DNA of 64,000 nt, taken from the NCBI GenBank assembly GCA_033977485.1, contig CM066998.1, positions 60,602,274 to 60,666,273 on the forward strand. Reading direction: 5' to 3'. This document shows, in pieces, positions 1 to 11,143 of this stretch. Both the position numbers and the translations under genes were made by a program. Positions within the stretch are counted from its first letter, which is position 1, and every line of letters begins with the position of its first letter. Origin of the DNA: Hydrangea macrophylla (taxonomy: Eukaryota > Streptophyta > Magnoliopsida > Cornales > Hydrangeaceae). Below the pieces are notes generated by a model, which saw nothing but the letters and a program-made list of their open reading frames with translations, had not been told where the DNA came from and did no database searches.

Positions 1-832
1 GAATGGAGCTTTTAAAAGCTCAAGGTTGCTTTTTGGTTTCATGATGTCTTTTTGAAGAGTAGTGTGTCACTTGTATAAAATTATCAAAGAACTTAGTAAT
101 AAATTTCATAAGCTCTTTTTAAAAAGCCACATGGGGGCCAAACTAAGCCATAGTTTTAATTGTATTTATTTGGCCTTTGCATGAAGTTTTTCAATAGAAG
201 TAATATGGTCCAAATATCTCACTCTGTTAGCAAATTTGACGGAATTCACATATTGCTATGCGCAATTACGGTAACAAATGGGTGGGAGAGATTGGTGGTG
301 TTCTATTTTTACCCTTAAAAGTAACTGTGCATATTATGTAAGTAAATATTGTCAACCTTTTTCACAGAACTGGACAATTGGACCACATTACTTCTATTTA
401 AAAATTTCAAGGGCCAAATTAATACAATCAAAACTAAAAAAACTAAAATGAGACGGAGACCAAACCTTAAAGAGAATATTTTGTAGTTAAGCTTAGATTT
501 TTAGTATACACCACATCTACTTTCGAAATTTAGTTGGCAGTATGGCCTGAAGAAATGCGAGTCAGTCAAATTTAGTTGTTCCTTTTCTTTCTCAATGAAT
601 TGACTTGTTTCAGCCAAAAAATAAAAACAAAAATAAAAAAAAAAAAAAAAAAAAAATCAGTTTTCAAGGCACCTCCATAATTTTTCTAAGATTAAAATGG
701 TGTGTTGTGTAATTTTTTTTTTTTTATAATTTTTTATTTTATGGTTAGTGGGAGTGGATATAATTAATGTGATTAGTGAATATATATGCGCTCCAATTAG
801 GATTGAATGATCACACTAAAAGATAATTCTGA
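1..832. other. AT-rich intergenic DNA
   Basis: No open frame with recognisable protein similarity is visible on either strand. The stretch is AT-rich and contains an A-run near 631-656 and a T-run near 712-725. I see no RNA gene or terminal-repeat pair here. Confidence 0.6.
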
Positions 833-952
833 GATGAGTTGGACGCTTTAATGCAAGAAATACCAGGAGGAGAGAAGATAATTGTAGGTGGAGATTTTAA
901 TAGCCATGTAGGCAAAGATAGAACTGGATATGAGAGGGTGCATGGGGGTATG
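833..952 (+). mobile_element. LINE endonuclease fragment
   Basis: About 40 codons read in one frame with the signature of the apurinic-type endonuclease of plant non-LTR retrotransposons, including IIVGGDFNSHVG (the GDFN catalytic block) followed by KDRTGYERVHGG. Nothing upstream or downstream continues the protein, so this is a small isolated scrap, not an active element. Identification rests on recognising the GDFN motif context typical of plant L1-like elements. Confidence 0.75.
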
Positions 953-2532
953 GTTTTGGAGATATCGTATTTATCTTAATGTTGTTGATAATCTTTTAGT
1001 AGTGTTTATTTGTCATGGGATGCTGATATTTCAAACTAGGACATAATGGGTTGGCATTTATCCAGTCTACATAATTGCCATTGCCTTTTTATTGTTGCTT
1101 TGTCTAAACTGCTTATTCTTGTCCCAATTTATCTCAAGTGTGAGTCGTTTGAAGGCATTTTTTCATTTGCAAATTTGTAACTGCTTCACTGAAACAATGA
1201 AGATAAAGAGAAAAGAAAGTTAGATCTCTTACCTTGGGATGCGGTAATACATCTAAGAAATTATTCCATCGTGCGTACTCTCCTCTGGATTCAAAAATAA
1301 AGACATGGATTAAATGCCCTGTCCAATTCAGTTCCGTTTGATAAAACAAAAAATTTAGCATTGAATTTTTAGTATTGAAAATTTCAAGCTATTAGTCTTA
1401 GTTGGAAAAGCAGTGTTTCAAGTACTGAGATATGCTACATTCACTGATTTCTTTTTACTATAACATTTTTACTTCAAGTTTTTAGTAAACTTTGCATGCT
1501 TTTTCATTAAAGTAGCACATTATCAAACGTACTGTAAAATATTAAGTGTTGAAACTTTCAATTTTCAACAATTAATGGATTATCAAACACACCCTTACTC
1601 TCTTGTGGATGTAAATGGGGGAAAATTAGTTGAGATTCACTTATATATAAAAGATAGATGTTTCTTTGAACTTCTGGATATATATAAATTAAGTTCTCTT
1701 CCCATCAAAAAATAATAATAATAAATTTAAGTTCTCTTATATTTGATTCTTAATGCTATTTATTTATTGGCTTTTGAATTTTGTTTTATTTTCATGTACT
1801 TAGCATTTTGCAAATACTTAAATTGCTCGAATATCAGAAGTAAAAGTAATTTAATTTTTATCCCGAGAGCAATGAAGATATTTTCAAAACCCTTGTTGCG
1901 GAAACAACAAATCAAGGCAAAATTGAGAAAGCTAACGTCGGACGCAATCCTAATGAAGATTTGATTAAGAATCTGTTTGGCTTCGTTTATGGAGGCTCCA
2001 AACATGATTTCAGCTTGCAATTGGGTGTTTGGCAAAACCAGGGATTGCAGTTGTAATCTTAAAAGTAGGAGTAATTGATTGACAGGCAACAGTCCAAAAC
2101 TACTTTTGTCCAATAGCAATTTTTATTTTAGAACTGCATTCCCACTCGAGGTAAAGCTTTGCCAAATGACCCCTTATATCCACTGCATTGGATTGTCATT
2201 GGTGTGGGCTTTCAAAGAGTTACTTGAAATATTCTGTCAATTGAATTTCTATTGGCATTATTTTTTTTCCCTCTTTGGCACACTTCGACCAATAAAGGGA
2301 ATATATATAAAAATATATATATATATATATATATATTGACAGAGAAATATATTTAGGCCTCACCTGTCTTCATCCATAATAATATGAGGTTGAACACATA
2401 AGACTCCACTACCAATCCATGCTCAATTATTGCTCTTTTTTTCTCCCTTTTTTTTTTTTGGCTGTAAAAGGAAAAAAACTAAAAAGATTGTACCAGAAAA
2501 AACAAAGTACTAAACAACCTTTTTTTTTTTTT
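953..2532. other. intergenic DNA with (TA)n tract
   Basis: No recognisable gene. Short open frames here are not supported by codon pattern or similarity. A (TA)n microsatellite lies at about 2312-2336 and homopolymer T-runs near 2448 and 2520. Confidence 0.55.
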
Positions 2533-2812
2533 GGGGAAAATACATTTTACCCCCCTGTGGTTACACTCATTTTCTCATAACCCCCTGTGATTCATTTTGT
2601 AACACTTAACCCCCCTGTACTACGGACTAAAGTGAGACTGTTAACTTTTCTAACGGAAAAAAAGGAAATGACTTTAATACCCCCATCCCCCTATACATAC
2701 TCTTTAGGGAAAAATACCTATTACCCCCCCTATGGTTACACCCATGTTCTCATAACCCCCCTGTGGTTCATTTTTGTAACACTTAACCCCCTGTACTAAT
2801 GACTGAAGTGGG
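2533..2812. repeat. left arm of a foldback element interrupted by Pack-CACTA-1
   Basis: Two related copies (about 2533-2664 and 2702-2812) of a C-rich repeat beginning GGGGAAAATAC and containing CCCCCTGTGGTTACACTCAT and TAACACTTAACCCCCTGTAC. The reverse complement of the first copy appears at 13902-14027, immediately outside the other end of the CACTA-type element. The simplest reading is that the CACTA element landed inside an older foldback or MITE-like repeat. Similar repeats recur at 16.9-19.5 kb. Confidence 0.65.
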
Positions 2813-2828
2813 ACACCATATGGCCTCA

Positions 2829-3130
2829 TTACTAACGAATATATCCGTTAGAATAAATGTTACCAACGGATATATCCGTTAGTATTTTAGCGTTAGTAAT
2901 ATTACTAACGGATTTACTAACGGATATATCCGTTAGTAAATCCATTGGTAAATCAAAGGATTTCTAACGGATATATCCGTTAGAAAGGTAGTTACTAACG
3001 GTTTTTCAGCCAATTTTAAAAATATATATGTTAAATACTAACGGTTTGTCAACTATTACTAACGGATATATCCGTTAGTAATTTCCAAAAAATTAAAAAA
3101 AAATACTAACGGATATATCCGTTAGAAATT
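2829..3130. repeat. left subterminal palindromic repeats of Pack-CACTA-1
   Basis: Many full or partial copies of CTAACGGATATATCCGTTAG in this 300-bp stretch, in direct and inverted order, separated by AT-rich spacers. In CACTA elements such subterminal repeats are the transposase binding sites. The motif is its own reverse complement, so every copy gives a two-fold symmetric site. Confidence 0.85.
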
Positions 3131-4299
3131 TTTCATAAATCTGGAAAAAAAAATATTTATTTATATGCTTCCTAATTTTTTTTTTGCACCTAATTAACAA
3201 GCATATTAATCTACACCAAACACAAAAATAATAAGATTAATTTATATTCAACACAACAAAAATAATCTAAAGTAATCATAACTAAAGCGTTCGTTCATGT
3301 CCAACCAACATCTCTATACCGAACACAACAAAAATAATTCATTGGGCTTGCATTGCAACAGTCAATACACCGTGATCAATTACAAAATAGACTACAAAAC
3401 TAAAAAGAAATGACTCATCTCAGGCTTGAAAAGGATAACTAAACACATATAACTCTTAATCTTCTCATGACCATCTATTAAGCCTTCGTTCCGCAACTTC
3501 ACCAAGGAACAACATGATAAAGTACCTACATGCATATGTGTGAAATTTAGAGTAACGTTCAATGGAAAGTTCAAAAAATGAATGAAACATAGAACGACTA
3601 TCGAGATCAAACGTAACACAAATGACTAGAGAAAAGTTGGAGAAAAAATCTAGTAGCATGCTCACAAGTATTCGTCCTTTCTTTTATAAAGAGTAGCTAT
3701 CACACTACTCATTTTTACATAGAGAGATAATTATGCGCACATACACTATCAGCAACATATTCAACAAAGGTCAGCACTCAGACACCTTTCCCACCCAAAC
3801 CCCAAGGCAACCAAAAGAACCACCAAATATTTTAATAAAAATAATGTACCAATGATTTCATCTCTAGCAGCAAGGGAAAACCAGATTTCCAAAAACAAAT
3901 CAAAAGATCGATCTAGTTGCATAATGAGATATATGAAGAGTAGAAAAGTCAAGAAAAACCAAAGTGTATCTCATGCTTAAATCTAATGTCTGACCAGATA
4001 ACTAAGAAAGTCAACCAAAAGCTACACCAAGACTAACCACAAGTCAACCAAAAAATCGAAATAAACACCTTCCTGTAACTGATAACTAAGAAAGTGCACC
4101 TTGCTGTATGTTATAAGAAACTCCTCCATAGACACAAACGGCTCAAATACGGTACTTGCTTTCCTAACTTCCTAGTTGGTGCAAGCACCAAAACTATGGG
4201 AAGTCGTGCATATCGTCTTCAAGCAAAGAAAAAGGGTATAATACTTATAGAATAGATAAAATAGAAAAAAGTTTTAGATGTAGATGAGGAAATAGCTAC
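3131..4299. other. interior of Pack-CACTA-1, no recognised exon
   Basis: Between the left subterminal repeats and the first captured exon I recognise nothing. Short minus-strand open frames (for example 3392-3665) show no family signature. On the minus strand this is the 3' end of the captured gene series and could be its terminator region. Confidence 0.45.
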
Positions 4300-4435
4300 C
4301 TCTGGAGCCTCTTTCCTGTTCATCTTTAGTAACATGTTTTATTATTGGAATACCAAAGGCCAATGTCTTCCCTGTGCCAGTCTTTGCACGAGCAATAATG
4401 TCTCTACCTTCCAGTGCAGGCACTAAGACAGCTCT
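4300..4435 (-). pseudogene. DEAD-box RNA helicase exon fragment
   Basis: One exon-like block flanked by an AG acceptor (TTTAG before 4435) and a GT donor (GTAGCT after 4300). It encodes the Walker A/motif I region of a DEAD-box ATP-dependent RNA helicase: PALEGRD then [18 protein letters not shown]. This wording is typical of the plant organellar helicase group containing RH3, RH9 and RH53. Motifs Ia to VI are absent from the window, so it is a captured fragment of one exon. It is the most 3' member of the minus-strand series in Pack-CACTA-1, downstream of the complex I exons. Confidence 0.85.
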
Positions 4436-5394
4436 CTAAATGAACAATAGAACAAGTTAGATTCCAAAAAAAGTACAAACCTGTCCTAAATGCCTACATG
4501 CACACACGAGGATAAATGTACATATGTATTTTGATAGAGAGTCTGTACAGTAAACTACTATGGGACTAAATACAAAAAGTTTTGCTCCATAGACGCATTA
4601 ACTAATAAAAGTTTTGTACTATGAGCAGGTGAATGAGATTCTGCATCAGGATTTCTCATAGCGGCACCTGCTTCCTTAGGGGCAGTCAGTTTGCTTTCTG
4701 TTCACATCTACCGAAAAAAAAAAAAGAAAGCAACAATAACACCAAATTCAAGACATAAGTAATTATAGATGCTTTCATGAGGCCAGAAGACGTATTTGCA
4801 CTTTGCAACACCTTGTTCAGATTTCCATCATTGCAATTCAAAACATTGTGCCAAAACCATAACATACATCTGCTAACTCTCCCTGGAGTGAGTTCTTTTC
4901 TTCGATTCAAGTACCTATCTATTGCTCATATGTCTCCTATGGAGATGGCTTGATATGGATAACATTCCAAGCCAAAAAACTGTCATAACGATAGATATAG
5001 TCCAGACTGTCCAGTTTCTAAGCCATGCAAATAAAGATGGCCTTTAATGAAAAAAAAAATTAAAGAGGGGAAAAACTGGTCATGGGAGTTATTTTATAAC
5101 CCTAATAACTGGTCTAAAGCTGAAATTTGTAAAAATTAAAACAGTAATAATAGAAGGCAAATTATCCAGTCCCGTTTATGAAGGTGTTGGGATGGGTAAA
5201 CTAGAGGCAGACATATTTTTTGGCAATACTCTCACATTAAGTCACTGCTCTTGGGTTGCATATAACAAAACTTGCAGATAGAGAGAGGAAAATATAGCGA
5301 TGACATGATGTAACAGATAAATCCACAATGAAAAACCAATGTAGCTATCTTGTTTTATATACATATGTATTTAATTATATATGTAGAAAAGTAC

Positions 5395-5690
5395 CTCGTT
5401 CAAACGTGGGAGGATGCGCATGACCTCTGGACCTCTACTATCAATGCGTATGTTGGAACCAACTGCATCTGTAACATCAATGGTCTCTGTTCCCTCTAAC
5501 TCCCAATTTCGGGCCTTAAAAGGCAAAAGGTTTTGATGTGAGCGCTCCCACAGGACAGATATCTATCACATTCCCTGAAAGTTCACTTGTCATAAGATTT
5601 TCAACATAAGTTGCAATTTCTTCTCCACTACCACGACCCAACATGCCAAGATCCTGAACCCCAGCAACTTTAGTTGCAAACCTAACACAT
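5395..5690 (-). pseudogene. NADH dehydrogenase 75-kDa subunit, exon fragment with frameshift
   Basis: This exon follows the one at 6339-6585 of the same gene. It starts after an AG acceptor (CAG before 5690), completes the CTRC iron-sulfur ligand context ([16 protein letters not shown]) and runs through [18 protein letters not shown]. There an extra T in the run TTTTAAGG (near 5518) shifts the frame and creates TAA. Beyond the shift the family sequence resumes in another frame ([19 protein letters not shown] up to RILPRLNE), ending at a GT donor (GTACTT). NDUFS1 is the large iron-sulfur subunit of the mitochondrial complex I electron-input module. The intron is kept, so capture was from genomic DNA. 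Confidence 0.92.
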
Positions 5691-6338
5691 CTGTTCAAGA
5701 AAATACTATAAAATCAGAAGCTTGCTTGAGAAACTTGCAGATAGATTGTCCACCTCAAAGCAAAAATATGAATGCTTAATTAATATCAGGACCTAAACGA
5801 TATCAATTTAGTAACTTTAACTTTTTAAGCACTCGGAAACCATATAATAAATCGTATTAGGAGCGATTTCATGAATCAGCATAACAAGTTTAGGCATACA
5901 AGTAATTCACAATTTCATACAGAAATAAGACACTCGATAACTAACATCACAAGCAGGTTACCAATAAAGAACAGCTGCTAGTGTAACTCAAATTACGGGC
6001 TGGGGTGAGGGGACAAAACAAGCACTATAATAGAAGGTCCAGACTTTCAGGAATGAGAAAAAATTATAACTTTATAGCAGCAAACATAGAGAAGAACAGC
6101 TATGGAAGACTCTTTCCTATCTGACTCTATCAGTCTAAAATGGTTGCTTTCTGGATGCATATAACATCAATTATTTGAGAGAGATGGAGAGACATAGGGC
6201 CTGTATATGACACCAGATCAAACAATGGTGAGTTATTTTTTAGAAGTTATATGTAGAAGGTCTATATCCCTCCCTCTCAGAAGTTTGTCTTGTTAACTTG
6301 AGAGCAACAAATAGAAGGATAAGTAACCTGACACTAAC

Positions 6339-6585
6339 CTTGTACACTGAATGCAGCGAGTCATAACAGTCTTAACCAATGGACCTAAATTCTTATCAAC
6401 TATAGATCTCTTCATCTCAGTGAAGCAGCCCCAATCAGAACCAAAAGCCATAGATTGGTCTTGAAGATCACATTCTCCACCCTGATCACAAATTGGGCAA
6501 TCCAATGGATGATTCATCAGCAAAAACTCCATCACACCTTCTCTTGCCTTCTTCGCAATGGGTGTATCTGTCTTAATCTTCATGC
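6339..6585 (-). pseudogene. NADH dehydrogenase 75-kDa subunit, exon fragment
   Basis: Intact exon between CTAG (before 6585) and the donor GTTAGT (after 6339). It encodes [20 protein letters not shown], then [15 protein letters not shown], the cysteine-rich segment that binds an iron-sulfur cluster of complex I, then TRCIQCTR at the exon end. It splices in the correct phase onto the exon at 5395-5690. Only two exons of a nuclear gene of about 700 residues are present, so the product could not replace the complex I subunit. Confidence 0.93.
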
Positions 6586-7299
6586 CTAGAAGAAAATGCC
6601 CAAAAAAATTAAGGTAACTAAGCAAGTAACATTCAAATAAAAAAGAACTTTAACCTTATAGATTTTTTTTTTTTATTCTTTTTCCTATAAACAAGCCTTG
6701 GCTTGAATTCATAGCATACTAAAGATCAAAACGTCAAAAACCAAATGGTCATGGAAAGAGAACCGACCACAAATGTATACAGCCTAGATAATGGAACGCC
6801 TAAAATACCAACAAATTCTCATTTTCCAAAATTAATCGAAAAAAAAAGTTAGCAACAGGTACACCATATTAGCTAATGAATATACACACCAGTAATTGTT
6901 GTAAAATATGGTGTTTGACATGCAGTGACGTTGTCGAAGATCAGATGGTAAAGAAAATTGGTCGAACTGACTCAAGGGCAGAAAGAATGCTACATAGCAT
7001 TCATATAAGTCGTGTCTTAAATAAGCATTCGTGTGTATAAATGAAAAAATAGACCAAAATGAGCTCTCTACCAAGCACATCTGAAGTATTCCGACTTGAA
7101 ATGAAGAATTGACATGGTGTGAGACTCACAAATGGAAAAAAGAAAATTTCTATGGTTCACCATGATTTTTTAATAAAATAAAATGTTACTATGCAAAAAA
7201 AAATGGAAAAAAGAAAGAAAAGTGTCCTAAATTCCCACAAGTAGAGGACCTATTAGAGATGCACTAAAGAAGTAAGATTCGAACTCAGGACCAAACCAG

Positions 7300-8279
7300 T
7301 ATGCGAGCTGACTCAGGTGACAATGGCTTCCCATCTTCACAGACAACAAAATCTGAAACAAGCTCCACCACACCTGTTCACCGTTACCAAAGTCAACAAC
7401 ACACTCCCAACCTTTATAATTGAAAGGACAATAATCAAAAGACAGCAATGACACACCTTTATTCAACCTAACAGGCATCCCTTGCTTGCGCAAGAAGGGC
7501 TCCATCTCATGCATGAACTGCTCAAGAGGACCTTCATTAAGCTCCACCTGGAAATATTGAACAACCAAACGCAAGCACAGTCATTAGTTATTAGCATGTA
7601 TGACTAGAAAATCCACATGAATAAAGTACACTTCTTCAGTTAACATGACTAATTACAGTATAAGATCAAATAGAAATAAAGCAAACTCAACCTACTAACG
7701 AATTAAGGACAAATGTTAATGTCAACAAAATTCAATGGTGTTAAAGGATAATTATGGAATTTCAAATTAGCATAAAATGGAATACTTTTTAAGGAATTGT
7801 TTCCTTCTACACCATCAGGGACTCAGGAGTTGTGCCTTAGTTACTGTATAATCACACAAACGAACCACACCAATGTCAAACGTCAATCCATGTCAACAAA
7901 TTGGTTCCTGAGAAGTCGCAAGAAAAGAGAAAGAAAACCTATTATCAGGTCTCAAAATATGGAATTCCAACTGTCAACAACTAGATGGATAAAATACCTA
8001 TCAAAAATGATTCAAGTGCAATACATCTATTTACCTTAGGACCTCTTCTTTAGGCAAATTTGTAAAACAAAGCCCAGAATCTCCACGTAGAAGCTGAGCA
8101 AGAAAAAATAAACAAATGGGTTAGAAAAATATCTGACTAAAAGCAACGAAGGATAGAAGTTACCAGCCACATACAACATAGTGTTTACCTTAGATATTTT
8201 GTGAAGGTCGGGTCTGATCTCATCAGCAATAGACCGTCCTAGAGAAACTTGCATGACTTTATTTGATCCTAGGAAAAAT
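7300..8279 (-). pseudogene. MRTO4 (ribosome assembly factor, P0-like) fragment of four exons
   Basis: Four exons with AG/GT borders at 8189-8279, 8035-8093, 7457-7547 and about 7300-7373. Read in order they give FFLGSNKVMQVSLGRSIADE, LLRGDSGLCFTNLPKEEV, VELNEGPLEQFMHEMEPFLR and VVELVSDFVVCEDGKPLSPE, which is the central part of MRTO4, the nucleolar paralogue of acidic ribosomal protein P0 that occupies the P0 site on pre-60S particles. The segment between LPKEEV and VELNEG is shorter than in the family, so an exon piece is lost. The last exon breaks off after SARIL and runs into stop codons. The N-terminal exons are missing. Confidence 0.9.
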
Positions 8280-8399
8280 CTAGCAAAACAACAAAAAAAA
8301 ACATTCACACTCCTCGCTCATATCATACCGTCACAATAATGTTACAGAAACTTTAGCCAGAAATAAGCCACATTATAAGGCTTTGTTAGTTTGTTTTGT

Positions 8400-8630
8400 T
8401 CATGCAGTAGTACAATTGAGTTGAATGCAGGAGAGGGAGATAGAGAGAGGGTCAGACGGGCTGACCCAACCCATGTTTGACCCATCATTTCTTGGGTGAT
8501 TAGCGGGTTCACCTGTATTAGACCCAACCCGTTATTGACCCTCCCAAACCTGCCCATTTGCCACTCCTAGTTTTGGGACATCCAGAAAAGGAAAGATGGG
8601 CACACAAAATGAGACGGAGGGAGTAATATG
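8400..8630. repeat. remnants of hAT-type and Stowaway-type MITEs
   Basis: From 8450 to 8565 the text repeats GACCCAACCC-type phrases and ends near TGCCCATTTGCCACTCCTAG, a pattern seen in plant hAT-derived repeats. It is followed by GAGACGGAGGGAGTA (about 8611-8625), the typical inverted end of Stowaway MITEs. No matching partner terminus is clear, so both are remnants. Confidence 0.5.
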
Positions 8631-8782
8631 TTTTTGATCTGCTTCAAGTGCATTTATGAATATCGGTACATGCCAAAGGCACATAAAACAAGCATCCTAT
8701 ATGAAGGGAACAAATTCTAAACTGTGAGAAGCAAAAGGCATCAGCTCCAAAACAACCGGTTCAGTAACACAACAAAAAAGAA

Positions 8783-8887
8783 CTAAGCATGGTTAGATTT
8801 TTCACCAAATTCATTTTCCATGACAAGCATCAGCAAAGTTGAAGCCTTCTCGTTCTCAAAGAGACCAAGTACACGAATACTTGTGAC
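8783..8887 (-). pseudogene. terminal exon of an unrecognised host gene
   Basis: After a good acceptor (TTGTTTAG before 8887) there is an open stretch of 34 codons ending in a natural-looking TAG: VTSIRVLGLFENEK, STLLMLVMENEFGEK and a short polar tail. Codon use and sharp borders resemble a captured last exon. It lies between the MRTO4 and OST1 fragments on the same strand. I do not recognise the family. Confidence 0.5.
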
Positions 8888-9426
8888 CTAAACAACAGAG
8901 AAATGCTCATAGATGTTTCTTCTGAACAGATACTGCGTCTGATATGATTGATCATGATCATCTTTTATAATTACCGAGCAACCACTGGATTAACACTTTA
9001 CTTGAAAAGATAAACTGACAGTCTGACAGAGAATCTGACGTTCAGGCATAGTATCATGTATTTCCTGTTTACTACATATCATTCTACTTGTAAATGTTTT
9101 AGGAATAACACTTGATATCCAGAAGCTGCTTTAAAAGTACATTTCCCAAATCTCTTTGGTGTTGTTGCAAATAAAGAGAGCTCTATAGACGATTGTGACT
9201 TGTAAGTTCCTGTGAGAGTGGAGATTTCAGTTTAGCAGGGTGTGTGGGACTGCCGTTAAATGTGAGCGAGATAGAGTGAACAGCTTCGGTGGCCATGCTT
9301 CTAGGAGAAAAATGCTCAGGAAGGAGAGGCATTTCAACGGCCCTAGCTTGTGTGCAATATGCCTCGCCCTTGCTTGCTGGCAATTTGAACATTTAATATT
9401 TGCTTGTAAAAGAGGCAAAAGAATAC

Positions 9427-9696
9427 CTGGAAATATTGATTATGCTCCTGCACAACATTTGTCTTTTGAAGTACAACCACTGGTCTACCAACCATATCCA
9501 AGTGGGAAAATTTTGTCTGCAGCAAAGTGTAAGCACTATAAATACAAGAAAATTCTAGTGGGAGAGGACCAAAACTTTTTAAAGAGGAAGGTAACAAATT
9601 AAGCTAAAAACCGCAGTGTTGCAATACCTCTTGCCACTGTTCCACAGGAAATGGGACAGAAACAGAAATATCTCTTGACCCCTCTGGCAAAACAAC
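9427..9696 (-). pseudogene. OST1/ribophorin I fragment (two exons)
   Basis: Exons 9628-9696 (VVLPEGSRDISVSVPFPVEQ) and 9427-9516 (TKFSHLDMVGRPVVVLQKTN then EHNQYFQV), each with AG acceptor and GT donor and joined in phase. This is the lumenal segment just before the C-terminal membrane helix of ribophorin I, a subunit of the oligosaccharyltransferase that N-glycosylates proteins in the endoplasmic reticulum. The transmembrane exon that should follow is not found, and upstream exons are absent. It sits between the GWD1 fragment and the unrecognised exon at 8783-8887. Confidence 0.9.
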
Positions 9697-10826
9697 CTGT
9701 AGTTAAAAAGTAGCCAACAAATATTATGATAAATAATTACCAAACAAACCTAAACACAGTTTATTCCTGTAAGTTTCCGATTACACACAAAAATATGTGC
9801 CAACCAACCACATCTAAGAAAGATTCGTAGACAGCAGTTTTAATGGCAATTTAATAGTACAAGATTAAGAACAAATCAAATGTGGACTCAATCAAATCAA
9901 TTCTTCAAATATGGCTGCATATCCAAGCAGAAGCTTATTTGGCTCCACAACTTTCTGCTAGTATTTTGTGATCAAATCCAATGTCAAAACTTTGAGCCAA
10001 GCTTGTGTAATCTTTAGCAATACTTGAAGTTCGGTCAAGTCCATAACATATCAATGCATGTTTGGATTTTGTCAAGTCCCTAACATATCACTACATGTTG
10101 GGATTTTGTGAGCGTTTGATATCCAAAATAGTTCAGGAGTTTAAGTTTACCATTTTAACAGAACTTATTGGCCGTATCTGTACTATTTTAGATGTATTTA
10201 TTCAACGAGATGTTCAGGTAGTGCTGGCTCAAAGACATTGAACAGAATGATTTCAATAAATAAATCAGTTAAGTAAACTGAAATAGGCTTAGTCCAAAAT
10301 TTGAATGTGTGTGATCCTTTGACCAGCTGTAGCTGAGTCCAACTTGCAACTCCAGTTCCTCAATGCTGTACATTGAAGAAGGTTCCCGGATTATAGCAAC
10401 AACATAATAGCAACAACATAATAAAAACACCTTAAGTCTGAGACCGAAGCACCATCTATATATGCATGAGTACTGGGAACTTTTTTGCAGAGTATCAGTA
10501 AGACACTAGACAGTAACCAAAAAACATCACCAGAGAACTATTGCAAAGACCATCCTATATATAACCCTTTTTTTATGTAATAAGGCGATCCATGCAACAC
10601 TTGAACTTTATAAGAGCCATAATATTAGAAGTTGGAGTGTCGTTGAACCCAACTTAGAAACTTCCCTCCAAATATGGCAAACGACATTCACACTTGCCCC
10701 TCTCTCACCACATACACATTTTTGTGTGCAAATATGCATGTGTGTGTGTGTGTAAACCCCCTTTAATGTTATGGTTAAGACGATAGAAAAGAAAATAGAT
10801 GCAGAAAACCAGACAAGAAAATTTAC

Positions 10827-11143
10827 CTCTGGTTTAGCGCAGTTCGAATCCTCATATGCCTTTTCAATGGATGTACTAACAGTAAAAAAAAGAGCAATGT
10901 CTAAAAATAAAAGATCATTTAGATGATCATTGGATTTGAAAAGTAATGACCTGAGTTCCTGACGAGACTCTAGCAATCCCTGAAAATAGTAATTTCCAAC
11001 CAAAAGTAGATTTGAGAGTAAGGTTAGAGCACAAAAGCAAACAGAAAAGGCAGAAACCCATAACAAGAATTTCACACACCTCAAGAAGGGCTTACACATT
11101 CTTATCTTCAACATGTTCAAGAACAAATTGAAGCAATTCATGT
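10827..11143 (-). pseudogene. alpha-glucan water dikinase (GWD1) fragment with nonsense codon
   Basis: Two exons: about 11080-11143 (HELLQFVLEHVEDKNV, then a TAA where the family has glutamate, then ALLE) and 10827-10980 (GLLESRQELRSLLFKSNDHL, LLFLDIALFFTVSTSIEKAYE). This matches the region of GWD1, the starch-phosphorylating dikinase of chloroplasts, that precedes its catalytic histidine domain. The family usually reads LDIALDSTVRTAIERGYEEL, so the copy has also drifted. The premature stop and the small size rule out dikinase activity. Splice borders are kept. Confidence 0.85.

Noticed and set aside
9240..9602. Plus-strand open frame of 120 codons
   Set aside because: It runs antisense over the OST1 exons and has no family pattern; it is a shadow of the minus-strand fragment.
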